Source of the DNA: an uncultured Bacteroidales bacterium
Lineage (GTDB): Bacteria; Bacteroidota; Bacteroidia; Bacteroidales; UBA932
Length of the DNA stretch: 64,000 nucleotides
Direction of reading: 5' to 3'
Assembly: GCA_900317845.1 (NCBI GenBank)
Contig: ONII01000010.1
Span: forward strand, 1 to 64,000
Shown here: positions 1-8,052 of the stretch, piece after piece
Layout: every line of letters begins with the position of its first letter
How positions within the stretch are numbered: position 1 is the first letter of the stretch
Made by a program: the position numbers and the translations under genes
The notes under the pieces: generated by a model
Told to the model about the DNA's origin: nothing
Seen by the model: only the letters and a program-made list of their open reading frames with translations
Database searches by the model: none

Positions 1-98
1 TTGACAGCAAGCGATTTGTCATAATTTCCGTCGGTGATGGGATGGTTCTCCCCGCCATACATGGCTTTCAGGGCCTCTCTGATTTCAGCTAATTCCAT
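1..98 (-). CDS. Partial CDS, N-terminus of an unrecognised protein
   Basis: An ATG at 98 opens a frame that runs off the window edge without a stop; it begins MELAEIREALKAMYGG. It lies 23 bases downstream of the small membrane protein gene on the same strand, so it is probably the next cistron. Only about 32 residues are visible. No family is recognisable and there is no obvious signal peptide, so it would be cytoplasmic if real. Confidence 0.45.
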   Translation of the reverse strand, partial: MELAEIREALKAMYGGENHPITDGNYDKSLAV

Positions 99-121
99 GT
101 CATCGTGTCGTTATATTAAGT

Positions 122-682
122 TCATTCTTCTTTCTTTCCTTTCACAAAGCAGGCCACCAAGCCGTAGGTAATGGTGGGCCGAATCCAGATTTCCACCATC
201 ATGTAGGTACTGGTTTCGTCTGCAGGCTCCAGGAAAATATCAATGTTATACAGCGTGGCGATAAGGATATCGATGATGCATATCAGCCACAGATTGCTCT
301 TGGAGTAGGTTTCCCAGTCCTTGCGGGCATAGAAGTACGTGAGCAGGACCAGCATGGCCACCGACAGGGTGAGGCAGGCAAGCCGGAGACTGTAAAACGG
401 CAGCTGGGGTGCAAACAGGATATCCCTCAGCAGCACCGTTATGCCCACACACACGGAGCACCAGTAGTTAAACTGCTGCGAAGTGATTTTGTAGTTGAAA
501 AAGTACATCCACATCATCACCAGGCAGGCAATGTAGAATACATTGAGTACCAGTTCCGGCCAGGTTTCCTGCAGGCCGAAGTGCCACACGCCGTAGAGCA
601 TCATCCCCACGGACACAACCGCGGCGAAGATGGTCACCGCCACGTTAAAGATGGTTCCTTTGTCTTTAAATCTGAGCTCCAT
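122..682 (-). CDS. Small multi-pass membrane protein, unknown function
   Basis: 186 residues with about five hydrophobic segments (roughly residues 12-32, 42-62, 72-90, 98-116 and 130-150), a short charged N-terminus and a K/E-rich C-terminal tail, as expected of an inner-membrane protein. No catalytic motif or known domain is visible. It follows the leukocidin-like lipoprotein gene by 53 bases, a gap that holds a hairpin, and is probably cotranscribed with it. Function cannot be named. Confidence 0.7.
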   Translation of the reverse strand: MELRFKDKGTIFNVAVTIFAAVVSVGMMLYGVWHFGLQETWPELVLNVFYIACLVMMWMYFFNYKITSQQFNYWCSVCVGITVLLRDILFAPQLPFYSLRLACLTLSVAMLVLLTYFYARKDWETYSKSNLWLICIIDILIATLYNIDIFLEPADETSTYMMVEIWIRPTITYGLVACFVKGKKEE

Positions 683-692
683 AGTGAAATTC

Positions 693-724
693 GCGGAAAG
701 GGCCGGTTCCCCAGTCCTTTCCGC
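693..724 (-). other. Intercistronic hairpin
   Basis: A perfect 9-bp inverted repeat, GCGGAAAGG / CCTTTCCGC, with a 14-nt loop lies between the leukocidin-like gene and the membrane protein gene. No T-run follows it on either strand, so it is more likely an mRNA processing or stability hairpin than an intrinsic terminator. Confidence 0.45.
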
Positions 725-735
725 ATAGGTAAAGA

Positions 736-2592
736 TTATTGTTTAACAGCGTCAATCGTGGAAATTTCCACAGAGGCCGACTTTTCGTCGGCACCCTGAT
801 GCACCGTCACATTGTTGTAAACGTAGGAACCGAACTTCCGCTGCGAATTGCCGTCAATGAGGTCGAACTTGACACTATATTTGCCAACGGGGAGGGAAAC
901 CTTGGCCACCTGATCCTTGCTGAAAGAGTTGGAAAGGACGTCCACCACCTTGTTGTTCTGGTCATAAACCATCACATGCGACATCTCGTAATTGGAGGCA
1001 TTCTTGAGGGCGATGATACCCCAGGACACGCGGCTGGGAGCACCCACAGTCCACTCCACGGCAGGCAAGTCTTTCTTGTACGTCTTCTTGTTGGAGTCGT
1101 ATTCCGAAGCTGCACGCCAGTGATACCAGGAAGCGAAGGTGATATCAATCTTGGTCCTGAGCTTGAACTTGGTGCTGGTGTCGTTGTCCTTGACGGAACC
1201 CACGTGCCAGGTCCAGTTGGAATTGGCATAGAAGTCGCTTCTGGCTGTCGTCGGGAAGTTCTCATTAATCTTAGTCTGATTGTCCCAGTCATCCTTCAGC
1301 TTAATGTTGTTGGTGTAATAACGATATTTGACGGTGGAAGGCGAGGAAGAGTTGGCCGTGTACTCGATGGTGCTGAGCTCATAGCTGGTGGAGCTGCTCC
1401 AGGTAGCGCCAACACTAAAACCGGCACCTGCGCTGAGTCCGGCGACATCGCCGACTCCGGCATTCAACGAGCCGCCCAGCGAAATGCTCTTTCCATTGGA
1501 ATACTGTTTGGACTGATTCTTATTCTCAGGAATCGGACGTTCAAAGTAGTCAATCTCGCTGATGCTGCTTCCATCGCGGTTTAACAGGCTGGTGGCCACA
1601 TTCATCTCCTCGAACCAGAAGCCGTACAAACGGTTACAGCAAGCGCCATGATAATTAGCCCTGGGCTGCCACATTTCCTGGTTGTGCGGAATAACCTTGG
1701 AGACAATGATGTAGTAGTCTCCGGATTGGTCGCCATTGGAGCTTTGCTTGTAAACAGGGAAAACGCGGATATCCACATCCAGGGAAGAGGATGCATTCAG
1801 ATAGTCCGGGTCGCAGAGGGTACCCTTGTCAATCTTTTCATTCAGGCTGTAAGTGAAGGATTGCGTATAACGCTTACCCAGATTCTCCAGTTTGCCTTTA
1901 ATCTCTGTAGCATAGGTCGACTTGGTCTCCATTTGCTCCTGCATAACATCTTCCAGCCATCCGACAAAGGCAGACATCCGGGATTCAAAGTAATTCAGGT
2001 CGTCATCCTCTAATTCATCCAGGGCGCCATCTTCGTCTGCATATTGCTTGTTGGCCTCCACCAGCTTGTTCCACTCTGCCTCGGTCCAGGAGCTCGTACC
2101 ATCATCTTCCGGCTCCAGCATATCTGCCTCCGAGGCCCACATGGTGTAGGTAAAGCCCTGGCCCAAGCCACAATAGCAGTAGAACAACGGGGCATATTCA
2201 TCTCCCTCAATGGTTGCAATATCCAGGTCTACGCCCATCTGCGCAAAATCCTCAGAAACGCCTTCATAGGCAGGGAACACAATGAAAGCATCGTTGGCGA
2301 TGGCCCTCAACAGGGCCGGAGATTTGGCCTTAATGTCATTTTCACCGACAAACAGTATCTGGGCTTCACCCATGCCGGCGCCCAGCGGGAAGAAATCTTT
2401 GATGGCATCTTCCAGGTCATCGTCCATGGCGGAGATGTCGCCTTGATAGGCGGAGCCACGGAAATAGCTTCTGATGCCGGCATCGGCGGTTTCTTCAGAA
2501 TCACCTCCGTCTTTGGGCTCCACCGGCACGGGAGTCCGGTTACAAGCGGCCATGAGCACAACGGCCAGAATAAGATAGAATAACTTTTTCAT
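736..2592 (-). CDS. Lipoprotein with leukocidin/hemolysin-like pore-former core
   Basis: 618 residues. A lipoprotein signal with lipobox ending at Cys17 (LMAAC) predicts export and lipid anchoring. The N-terminal part (about 40-240) is acidic and unrecognised. Residues about 245-490 resemble the beta-barrel pore-forming leukocidin/hemolysin family: strand DVDIRVFPVYK, a glycine/serine-rich stem-like segment at about 368-400, a following YELSTIEYTANSSSP strand, then a segment around 448-487 (DFYANSNWTWHVGS...KIDITFA) that matches the family's C-terminal cap pattern. Residues 515-618 look like an extra beta-sandwich. The family call rests on pattern recognition by eye. It sits 26 bases after the MscS gene. 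Alternatively it is an unrelated beta-rich lipoprotein. Confidence 0.6.
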   Translation of the reverse strand: MKKLFYLILAVVLMAACNRTPVPVEPKDGGDSEETADAGIRSYFRGSAYQGDISAMDDDLEDAIKDFFPLGAGMGEAQILFVGENDIKAKSPALLRAIANDAFIVFPAYEGVSEDFAQMGVDLDIATIEGDEYAPLFYCYCGLGQGFTYTMWASEADMLEPEDDGTSSWTEAEWNKLVEANKQYADEDGALDELEDDDLNYFESRMSAFVGWLEDVMQEQMETKSTYATEIKGKLENLGKRYTQSFTYSLNEKIDKGTLCDPDYLNASSSLDVDIRVFPVYKQSSNGDQSGDYYIIVSKVIPHNQEMWQPRANYHGACCNRLYGFWFEEMNVATSLLNRDGSSISEIDYFERPIPENKNQSKQYSNGKSISLGGSLNAGVGDVAGLSAGAGFSVGATWSSSTSYELSTIEYTANSSSPSTVKYRYYTNNIKLKDDWDNQTKINENFPTTARSDFYANSNWTWHVGSVKDNDTSTKFKLRTKIDITFASWYHWRAASEYDSNKKTYKKDLPAVEWTVGAPSRVSWGIIALKNASNYEMSHVMVYDQNNKVVDVLSNSFSKDQVAKVSLPVGKYSVKFDLIDGNSQRKFGSYVYNNVTVHQGADEKSASVEISTIDAVKQ

Positions 2593-2618
2593 ACTAACTT
2601 ACAATTAAATTGTTGATT

Positions 2619-5369
2619 TTATTTGTCGTCGTCTTTAATCATATGTACATCGCACTGCGGGAACGGGATGGTGATGCCGCCCTCTTTCAGGAGCTTGTAG
2701 ACCAGTTCTTTGCACCGGTCCACATAGCCGATGCGCTCCGGCACCAGCACGAACGCCTTCACGGCCACCTCCACGGCGCTGTCCGCAAAGTCGCCAAAGC
2801 GGATGTAAATGCCGTAGGCGGGATCCACTACGTCGCGGCCGTACCGGTCTTTGGTCTTCAGGGCCTCCAGGCCACTTTCCAGAAGTTCCCGCACCCGCTG
2901 GAAATCAGTTCCATAGGCCACACCCACCGTCACCTTGGTGTACTCGTATGCGTTGTTCCGCGTAAGGTTGGTGAAGTTCTTGCCAAACAGCGAAGAGTTC
3001 AGGAAGGCCACCTGGGTGCCGTTGATGGTTTCCACCAGGGTGGTCTGGTAGTTGATGTCCGTCACCTTGCCGCGAACGCCGTCGCACTCGATCCAGTCCC
3101 CTACCCGCAGGCGGCCGCCCATGAGCTGGATACCGTAAATGAAGTTGTTCAGGATATCCTTGAGGGCCAGACCGATACCGGCCGACAAACCGCCGGCGAT
3201 GAGGCCCAGCGAGCCGGTAGGGATGTTGAGCGTAATGATGAACAGGTCTGTATATACGAACCAGACAAACACGCTGATGAGGCTGTTCCCCAGCGAGAGG
3301 TTAATCTCATTGCTGCGGATGGTTTTCCGGTTGTACTTGCGCAGGAAACGGCGGTACTGGAAGCTTTGCCAGATGGTATGGACGGCCTTGTTCACATAAC
3401 GGAACACAAAGAACATTTCCGTGAGGAACAGCACGCTGTACATGGAAACGCGCATCTCTCCCTGGCGGAAGAACGGCTCTTCGAACAGGGTCCGGTACAG
3501 GTCGTTGAATTCAAAGATGTCCAGCGCCCAATACAGGCAGGTAGGAATGGAGCCCAGGGCCAGCAGCGGGAAAATCACTTCCTTAACCAGGTCGTAGAAC
3601 CAGGTGGCGGAGAACATCAGCTGTTCCCGGGCCGAGCCGGACACATAGGTAATCCGGGCTTTATACTCCTCCAGGCGCTTATCCAGACGACCTTCCTTAT
3701 ACCAGAGCGTCAGGTGCCAGACGGATGCGATGGCCAGCACAAACGCCAGCTGGAAGTACCACCATACCAGGATGATGAGCGAAAGGAACACGTAGCCTGT
3801 CCAGCCACAAACGGTAGCAATGGTGGTAATGCCCAGGGAGATCCAGCCGATGATGGTATCGGTCCGGTCCGCTTTTCCGCCCCGGAGCAAATTGACAGCC
3901 AGCTGCCACAGCACCATTACCAGGAGGATTGGCGGCAGGAAGAAATTCAGGAAGGCATTGGGCACAAACAGCATCCGGCAGGTAATCACGAACAACGCCG
4001 TGAAAATGGTGGGCAGATAGATGCGCATGCTGTTTTTAAGCTTGGGAGGATCCAGGCGGATGAGAAGGGCCGTGGTGATGGCCATCAAGAGCCACAGGAA
4101 CGTGTGCATGATGCTGATTCCCTTGCGGATCATATCGTCATCCGTACTCTCGAAGCTGAGCGCCATAAAGAGGATACAGGCAAGCAGCAAGGCCAGGTAA
4201 CTCTTCTGCTCCTTGGCCACCCGCTCCTTCACCGGCTTTACAAAGCGATAGAGCGGCAGCAGCATGAGGGCGGCAAGGCCCCACAGGGCCAGGAAGGCCA
4301 GCAGATAAATGACCAGCCAGAAGATTTTTGCCGAGTTAACCAGCTGATTGTCATTGGAAATTTCTTCTGCAGTATATCCCAGTTCCTCATCTACGAACGC
4401 GCTCTTGAGGAAGGAGAAAGAGAATTTTTCTCCCATGGCTCTCCGGGCCTCCTGCCAATAATACCCGGGATTCTCCAGAACGGTTTTCCAGGGCGTTTGC
4501 CCTTCTACAAACACCTTGTTTTGCAGCAGACTGTAATAGTTCCTGGCGTAGGCATAGGATTCATCCATCCGCAGGCGGGCTTCCCGGTAATGGGTGCTGT
4601 CCGCCATCACCTGTTCCCGCGTCTGGGCATACATCTTCAGAAGCTCCGAGGCATACAGGATACAGGAATCGCGGTCGGCCTGGCCGGTCTCGCTCAGGAT
4701 AAACGCAGGGGTCGTCCCTTTTTCCTTAGCCTCTATCGTCTCTTTTACTTCTGAGAGCGCCTGCTGTTCCTGCTCCAGGGTCACCTCTCCCAGGTTGTCC
4801 GGATCTTCCAGCGCCAATTGCTCGTTCAGGGCGATAATGGCATCCACCTGCTCCTGGAGCTCCTGCTGCAGGAGGCTCTCGTTGCGCATCAGATGCACAT
4901 CCAGGGAGTCGTTGTGGTAGGCCAGGCTGTCCGGGACCACTTCCAGGTCCCTCAGCTCCGGAGGAAGGCGGCGCAGGGACTCAATCAGGCGGGCATACCG
5001 GTCTATCTCCACGTCCAGGGTGGCCACAATGCGGTCGTACGGGGTGCGGGTTTTGTTGAAGTCCCGGAATTCCTGGGACACCTTTTCCAGGGCATAGCTG
5101 ACGTCGAAGGTGTAGTCCTGCTTCTGGGAATACAGCATCAGGGACAGGTCGTTGCACTTTTTGACGATGCCCACCATGCGCTTGCGCTGGACGGCGTACT
5201 TGCTTTCCATCCGCGCCTGGGTCTTTCCCATCTGCCGATAGTCGTGATACAGTTCCCGGCGCAGGTTGGACAGCGTTGCATCCAGATCCATGCCCGTAAA
5301 CACGGCCATGGCCGGCACTGCTACGGCAAACAACCCTATTAGAAAGCCTAGAAGTTTACGTTTTTTCAT
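2619..5369 (-). CDS. Large MscS-family mechanosensitive channel
   Basis: 916 residues. An N-terminal signal/TM segment (residues 8-25) is followed by a long coiled-coil-rich periplasmic region (about 30-330), as in MscK/MscM-type proteins. A cluster of TM helices spans about 350-740. A canonical MscS domain follows: the glycine/alanine-rich pore helix (GLIAGGLSAGIGLALKDILNN) and the beta domain with GDWIECDGVRGKVTDI, then the C-terminal alpha/beta domain. Such channels release solutes upon hypo-osmotic shock in the inner membrane. The gene has its own promoter (5415-5445) and heads the operon with the leukocidin-like lipoprotein downstream. Confidence 0.92.
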   Translation of the reverse strand: MKKRKLLGFLIGLFAVAVPAMAVFTGMDLDATLSNLRRELYHDYRQMGKTQARMESKYAVQRKRMVGIVKKCNDLSLMLYSQKQDYTFDVSYALEKVSQEFRDFNKTRTPYDRIVATLDVEIDRYARLIESLRRLPPELRDLEVVPDSLAYHNDSLDVHLMRNESLLQQELQEQVDAIIALNEQLALEDPDNLGEVTLEQEQQALSEVKETIEAKEKGTTPAFILSETGQADRDSCILYASELLKMYAQTREQVMADSTHYREARLRMDESYAYARNYYSLLQNKVFVEGQTPWKTVLENPGYYWQEARRAMGEKFSFSFLKSAFVDEELGYTAEEISNDNQLVNSAKIFWLVIYLLAFLALWGLAALMLLPLYRFVKPVKERVAKEQKSYLALLLACILFMALSFESTDDDMIRKGISIMHTFLWLLMAITTALLIRLDPPKLKNSMRIYLPTIFTALFVITCRMLFVPNAFLNFFLPPILLVMVLWQLAVNLLRGGKADRTDTIIGWISLGITTIATVCGWTGYVFLSLIILVWWYFQLAFVLAIASVWHLTLWYKEGRLDKRLEEYKARITYVSGSAREQLMFSATWFYDLVKEVIFPLLALGSIPTCLYWALDIFEFNDLYRTLFEEPFFRQGEMRVSMYSVLFLTEMFFVFRYVNKAVHTIWQSFQYRRFLRKYNRKTIRSNEINLSLGNSLISVFVWFVYTDLFIITLNIPTGSLGLIAGGLSAGIGLALKDILNNFIYGIQLMGGRLRVGDWIECDGVRGKVTDINYQTTLVETINGTQVAFLNSSLFGKNFTNLTRNNAYEYTKVTVGVAYGTDFQRVRELLESGLEALKTKDRYGRDVVDPAYGIYIRFGDFADSAVEVAVKAFVLVPERIGYVDRCKELVYKLLKEGGITIPFPQCDVHMIKDDDK

Positions 5370-5391
5370 ACCTTAGGTAAGTTACAAACCC

Positions 5392-5408
5392 CCGCTTTGA
5401 CAAAGCGG
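5392..5408. repeat. Inverted repeat in the MscS leader
   Basis: CCGCTTTG-A-CAAAGCGG, a perfect 8-bp dyad, lies 7 bases downstream of the -7 element and about 20 bases upstream of the MscS start. It would be at the very 5' end of the transcript and could be an operator or a 5' stabilising hairpin. Confidence 0.5.
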
Positions 5409-5414
5409 ATTTGT

Positions 5415-5445
5415 CAAAGGTATAAAAAAACTGGCAGAAAACAAA
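5415..5445 (-). promoter_or_regulatory. Bacteroidetes-type promoter for the MscS operon
   Basis: On the minus strand the -33 element TTTG (5442-5445) is separated by 19 bases from the -7 element TACCTTTG (5415-5422), a full match to TTTG-N19-21-TAnnTTTG. It gives a leader of about 40 bases. Confidence 0.8.
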
Positions 5446-5447
5446 GA

Positions 5448-5463
5448 CCGCCCTAATGGGCGG
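5448..5463 (-). terminator. Probable terminator of the 5.5-7.3 kb operon
   Basis: Stem CCGCCC / GGGCGG with ATTA loop, followed on the minus strand by TCTTTGTTTTC. The T-rich tail overlaps the -33 element of the next promoter, so the end of one operon and the start of the next are packed together. Confidence 0.55.
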
Positions 5464-5469
5464 ACCGAA

Positions 5470-5925
5470 TCAACTGTCTCCTTTTTTTCGAAGCATATAG
5501 ATGCTGCCGGCAATGAGCGCCGCCACTATCAAAAAGGCCAGGGTGGTATTAAAGCCGTCGCCGTATTTGAGCTTCAGGTACAGGACGCCGTAATTGAGGC
5601 CGAAGAGGACCAGTCCACCGGCCAGGGACGCTCCCAGCGCCAAGGCTGTGCCGCCAGGGTTGTCCTTCCATGTCTTTTCCCGAAGGACCCTTCGCCCTGT
5701 CACCACAACCGGAATCAGGCCGATAAGCACCGCCACGGCCAGCATGAGCGTCTTACGGGCTCTGGCAGCCGCCTCGGCCGCCTGGACTTCCCGCTCCGCC
5801 TGCTCAAAGCGCTCCAGGACAGCCCGCGTCTCCGGGGTAATGTATTCCTCGTACAGCTCTTCCGGGGACTGCGCACCGGCAGACCAGCCCAGCAGCAGCG
5901 TCAGAAGGAATAAATAGCGTCTCAT
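5470..5925 (-). CDS. Small exported membrane protein, unknown
   Basis: 151 residues. Signal peptide (1-18, cleavage after GAQS), a charged helical stretch rich in Glu/Ala/Arg (about 35-57) likely to form a coiled coil, then three hydrophobic segments (about 58-78, 92-112, 124-144) and a basic tail RKKGDS. No domain recognised. Its start overlaps the stop of the upstream lipoprotein gene by 4 bases (ATGA), and it is the last gene of the operon, followed by a terminator. Confidence 0.7.
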   Translation of the reverse strand: MRRYLFLLTLLLGWSAGAQSPEELYEEYITPETRAVLERFEQAEREVQAAEAAARARKTLMLAVAVLIGLIPVVVTGRRVLREKTWKDNPGGTALALGASLAGGLVLFGLNYGVLYLKLKYGDGFNTTLAFLIVAALIAGSIYMLRKKGDS

Positions 5926-6419
5926 TCGAAATCGTAATAAGCGGCTGTCTCGAAATCAAAATCAGCAGCGGTGAGAATGTTCCTGCTGTCTCCCGGCAGG
6001 TCGGCATCGTGCTCCTTGAGGAAGTGCTCGGCCAGGAGAATATCCGGAATGGCAGTCCATTCGCTGTAGGCCACCAGGACCACGATCATATTGCCTTCTT
6101 TCAAAGCGTCCTCGGCCACAGGCATTCCTTGATAGGCCTGCCAGGCGGGCCTATCACAGGGAACATACCGGTCCAGGAAAATCGGGTAGCTGTTGTCCCA
6201 GCCTTCCGGCATGTAGAAGACCATCTTATAGCGGGACGATGTATCCTCTCCGGCATACAGGACGTCTGCCGTCACGACATAGTCCTTGAAGCTCTCGTCC
6301 TCAAAGACCAAGCGGCAAAGCCAGGATTCGCCAATTTCCACATTGGAGAAACTGCCTTTTTCCTTGCAGCCGGCAAGGAGCAGCAAGGCAAGGGGAAGCA
6401 GATAAAGCAAGCGTTTCAT
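5922..6419 (-). CDS. Lipoprotein, unknown
   Basis: 165 residues with a clear lipobox (LLLLAGC, Cys18) and then a mixed alpha/beta soluble domain without a recognised family. It lies 4 bases after the FISUMP gene and overlaps the next gene by 4 bases, so it is surely cotranslated in the operon. The C-terminus is acidic and aromatic (DFDFETAAYYDFE). Confidence 0.7.
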   Translation of the reverse strand: MKRLLYLLPLALLLLAGCKEKGSFSNVEIGESWLCRLVFEDESFKDYVVTADVLYAGEDTSSRYKMVFYMPEGWDNSYPIFLDRYVPCDRPAWQAYQGMPVAEDALKEGNMIVVLVAYSEWTAIPDILLAEHFLKEHDADLPGDSRNILTAADFDFETAAYYDFE

Positions 6420-6423
6420 AGGG

Positions 6424-6882
6424 CTATTCTTTGACTAAACGTACAGGGTACCTTCTTTGGCCCAGGCTGGTCTCGCCCAGTTCCTCCCAGGTGTAATAAC
6501 CATCCCGATTGGGGGCCTTTAACAGGGGGTTCAGGATAATCACTTTGAGATAGCAGCCATCCGAACCCGCTATGCCGAATTCCCTTGCCGAGCGGCTGCC
6601 AATGGGATAAAGGAAGCACACGCTGTTGCCATTTTTCCCGGTAAAGACCACCCACTCTTCCCCGTCTTTGTCCAGGGCGGACTGTGTGCAGTTTTCACGG
6701 AGCTCCTTGATTTCCGCCAGCGTGGGCATTCTCCACCCTTCAGGGATGTCCACTTCCGGGGCTATATCTACATCGCCCCACTGTACGCTCAGCCCCAGGT
6801 CCACCGCCTTGGGCGCCTCCTGGGCACCGACCCATGCCGCACCAAACACCAGCATGGCAAGAATAATCGTTAACTTTTTCAT
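6424..6882 (-). CDS. Secreted Fib_succ_major (FISUMP)-domain protein
   Basis: 152 residues from the chosen ATG at 6882 (MKKLTIILAM, good signal peptide; an upstream in-frame ATG at 6894 adds MIKH and overlaps the preceding gene). After the signal the mature protein matches the FISUMP pattern VDLGLSVQWGDV...GWRMPTLAEIKEL...C...GKNGNSVCFLYPIG, typical of Bacteroidetes/Fibrobacteres surface proteins of unknown role. It is short for the family, lacking part of the middle. Two larger FISUMP proteins lie at 11572 and 49913. Confidence 0.75.
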   Translation of the reverse strand: MKKLTIILAMLVFGAAWVGAQEAPKAVDLGLSVQWGDVDIAPEVDIPEGWRMPTLAEIKELRENCTQSALDKDGEEWVVFTGKNGNSVCFLYPIGSRSAREFGIAGSDGCYLKVIILNPLLKAPNRDGYYTWEELGETSLGQRRYPVRLVKE

Positions 6883-6886
6883 ATGC

Positions 6887-7309
6887 TTAATCATTTACTT
6901 TGCCCGTTCCGCGACAGTCGGGGCAGTTCCACTCTTTGATACCTGTCTGGCCACACTGGCTGCAGGGCTGGTTGCCGGCGCCACCGCAACTGGTGCAATT
7001 GATGGAACCGGTCCCGGAACAGCGGTCGCATTTAATGGTGCCGTTGCCGCCACAGTATCGGCATTCGTCATTCCGTCCGTGGCATTGGGGGCAGACATAG
7101 CTCCCTTCCCCGCCGCACACCGTGCAGCGCAGACTCTTATGTCCGTTGCAAAGAGAACAGTCCCTCCAGCCACGTCCGCTGCAGAAGGAGCAATTGTCAG
7201 CAATCTTTCCCGTGCCGCCGCAGCGGGAGCAATCCCGGTCGCCCGAGACCATACCGGTGAGCAGGGCAAGCCCTGCCAATACCATTACAAGTGCAATAAT
7301 CTTTTTCAT
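6887..7309 (-). CDS. Exported protein built of CxxCxGxG zinc-finger repeats
   Basis: 140 residues starting at the MKK codon (7309), preferred because GCATATGAAAAAG is shared with the next gene. A signal peptide (1-23) precedes about ten CxxC pairs in the pattern CxxCxGxG, the DnaJ-type zinc-binding module, with no J-domain and no substrate-binding domain. The family in DnaJ binds unfolded proteins; here export would put it in the periplasm, where the role of the metal sites or disulfides is unknown. First gene after the palindromic element at 7339-7372; cotranscribed with the FISUMP gene 4 bases downstream. Confidence 0.75.
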   Translation of the reverse strand: MKKIIALVMVLAGLALLTGMVSGDRDCSRCGGTGKIADNCSFCSGRGWRDCSLCNGHKSLRCTVCGGEGSYVCPQCHGRNDECRYCGGNGTIKCDRCSGTGSINCTSCGGAGNQPCSQCGQTGIKEWNCPDCRGTGKVND

Positions 7310-7338
7310 ATGCATTTCGTTTTTATAAATATCGATTT

Positions 7339-7372
7339 CTCGTCCTTGTTTTGGGCCCTTTTTAAGGACGAG
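7339..7372. repeat. 34-bp CTCGTCCTT...AAGGACGAG palindromic element, copy 1
   Basis: Perfect 9-bp ends CTCGTCCTT and AAGGACGAG around a 16-base centre, only 6 bases past the stop of the 223-residue secreted protein gene. The same 34-base layout recurs at 36950-36983 and, decayed, at 34280-34309. It may act as a terminator or stabiliser between the two transcription units. Confidence 0.6.
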
Positions 7373-7378
7373 CGAGGC

Positions 7379-8050
7379 TTAGTCCACCAGGGAGCCGTCG
7401 GCAGGGTCCAGGTGATGCCAGGAGCCGTCTTCCAGTTGGATGTACAGGCTGGGTTCTTCCTTGAACTTCCAATCCTTCAGGTCGTTGTACAGACGCTCAC
7501 CATCCAGGTTAAAAACGGAGTAGGCTTTTTTGTCCTTTTCACGGAAAACGCCGATGATGAGGGCATGACCAGGGACAAATTTGAAAAAGCCGTACCGGGC
7601 CTCCCAGGCATAGGCCCGTTCCAGTGAGTTTCCGGACTCGATGATGGGAACCAGTTTGTCATCTACAATCCTGTACACGCCGCACTCTCCGTTGCAGAGC
7701 CACTTTTGCTTGGGATTCTCCAGGCCCTTTGCCCAGCAGAAGGCCCAGTCAATGTTCACCAGCCCCTGAGCTTCGGCAGGATAATCATCTCCCTCGATGA
7801 ACTCCACATCGGTAGTGGGCAGGAAGAACATAGCGCCGTTCTTTTTGTCGATGATGGGAGAGGTAACCCACACCTTGGTCTCGTTGTTCCAGATGGCCGT
7901 AACGGGCGCATCTTTCATGTATTTCCCCTTGCCGATTTTCACTTCATAGGGGCCATACTTTTTCCCCAGGTTTTCGTTTTTCCGCTGGGCGTTCACGGAA
8001 ACGGGAACAAGTAGGAGCGCTGCCAGCGCAAGAATAGCTAAACGTTTCAT
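7379..8050 (-). CDS. Secreted protein, inverted paralog of the 12600-13262 gene
   Basis: 223 residues from ATG 8050; a TTG two codons upstream is possible but overlaps the preceding stop. Signal peptide (1-21, VNAQ), then NENLGKKYGPYE..., no recognised domain. The copy at 12600-13262 on the plus strand shares the layout throughout. The first ~29 bases around the start and the last ~110 bases are almost identical, whereas the middle is clearly diverged. Both copies begin immediately after a TATTGA stop of a preceding gene, so the junction was duplicated too. Overlapping-type coupling with the WG-repeat gene upstream. Confidence 0.75.
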   Translation of the reverse strand: MKRLAILALAALLLVPVSVNAQRKNENLGKKYGPYEVKIGKGKYMKDAPVTAIWNNETKVWVTSPIIDKKNGAMFFLPTTDVEFIEGDDYPAEAQGLVNIDWAFCWAKGLENPKQKWLCNGECGVYRIVDDKLVPIIESGNSLERAYAWEARYGFFKFVPGHALIIGVFREKDKKAYSVFNLDGERLYNDLKDWKFKEEPSLYIQLEDGSWHHLDPADGSLVD

Positions 8051-8052
8051 AA

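Noticed and set aside
2610-4754. 714-residue plus-strand frame
   Set aside because: Lies antisense to the MscS gene, whose motifs are certain; the Gln/His-rich translation is a shadow of GC-rich codon use.
7339-7372. Site-specific recombination site for inverting the 7-13 kb block
   Set aside because: The palindrome has no matching copy next to the inverted paralog at 13262, and no invertase gene is present in the window.
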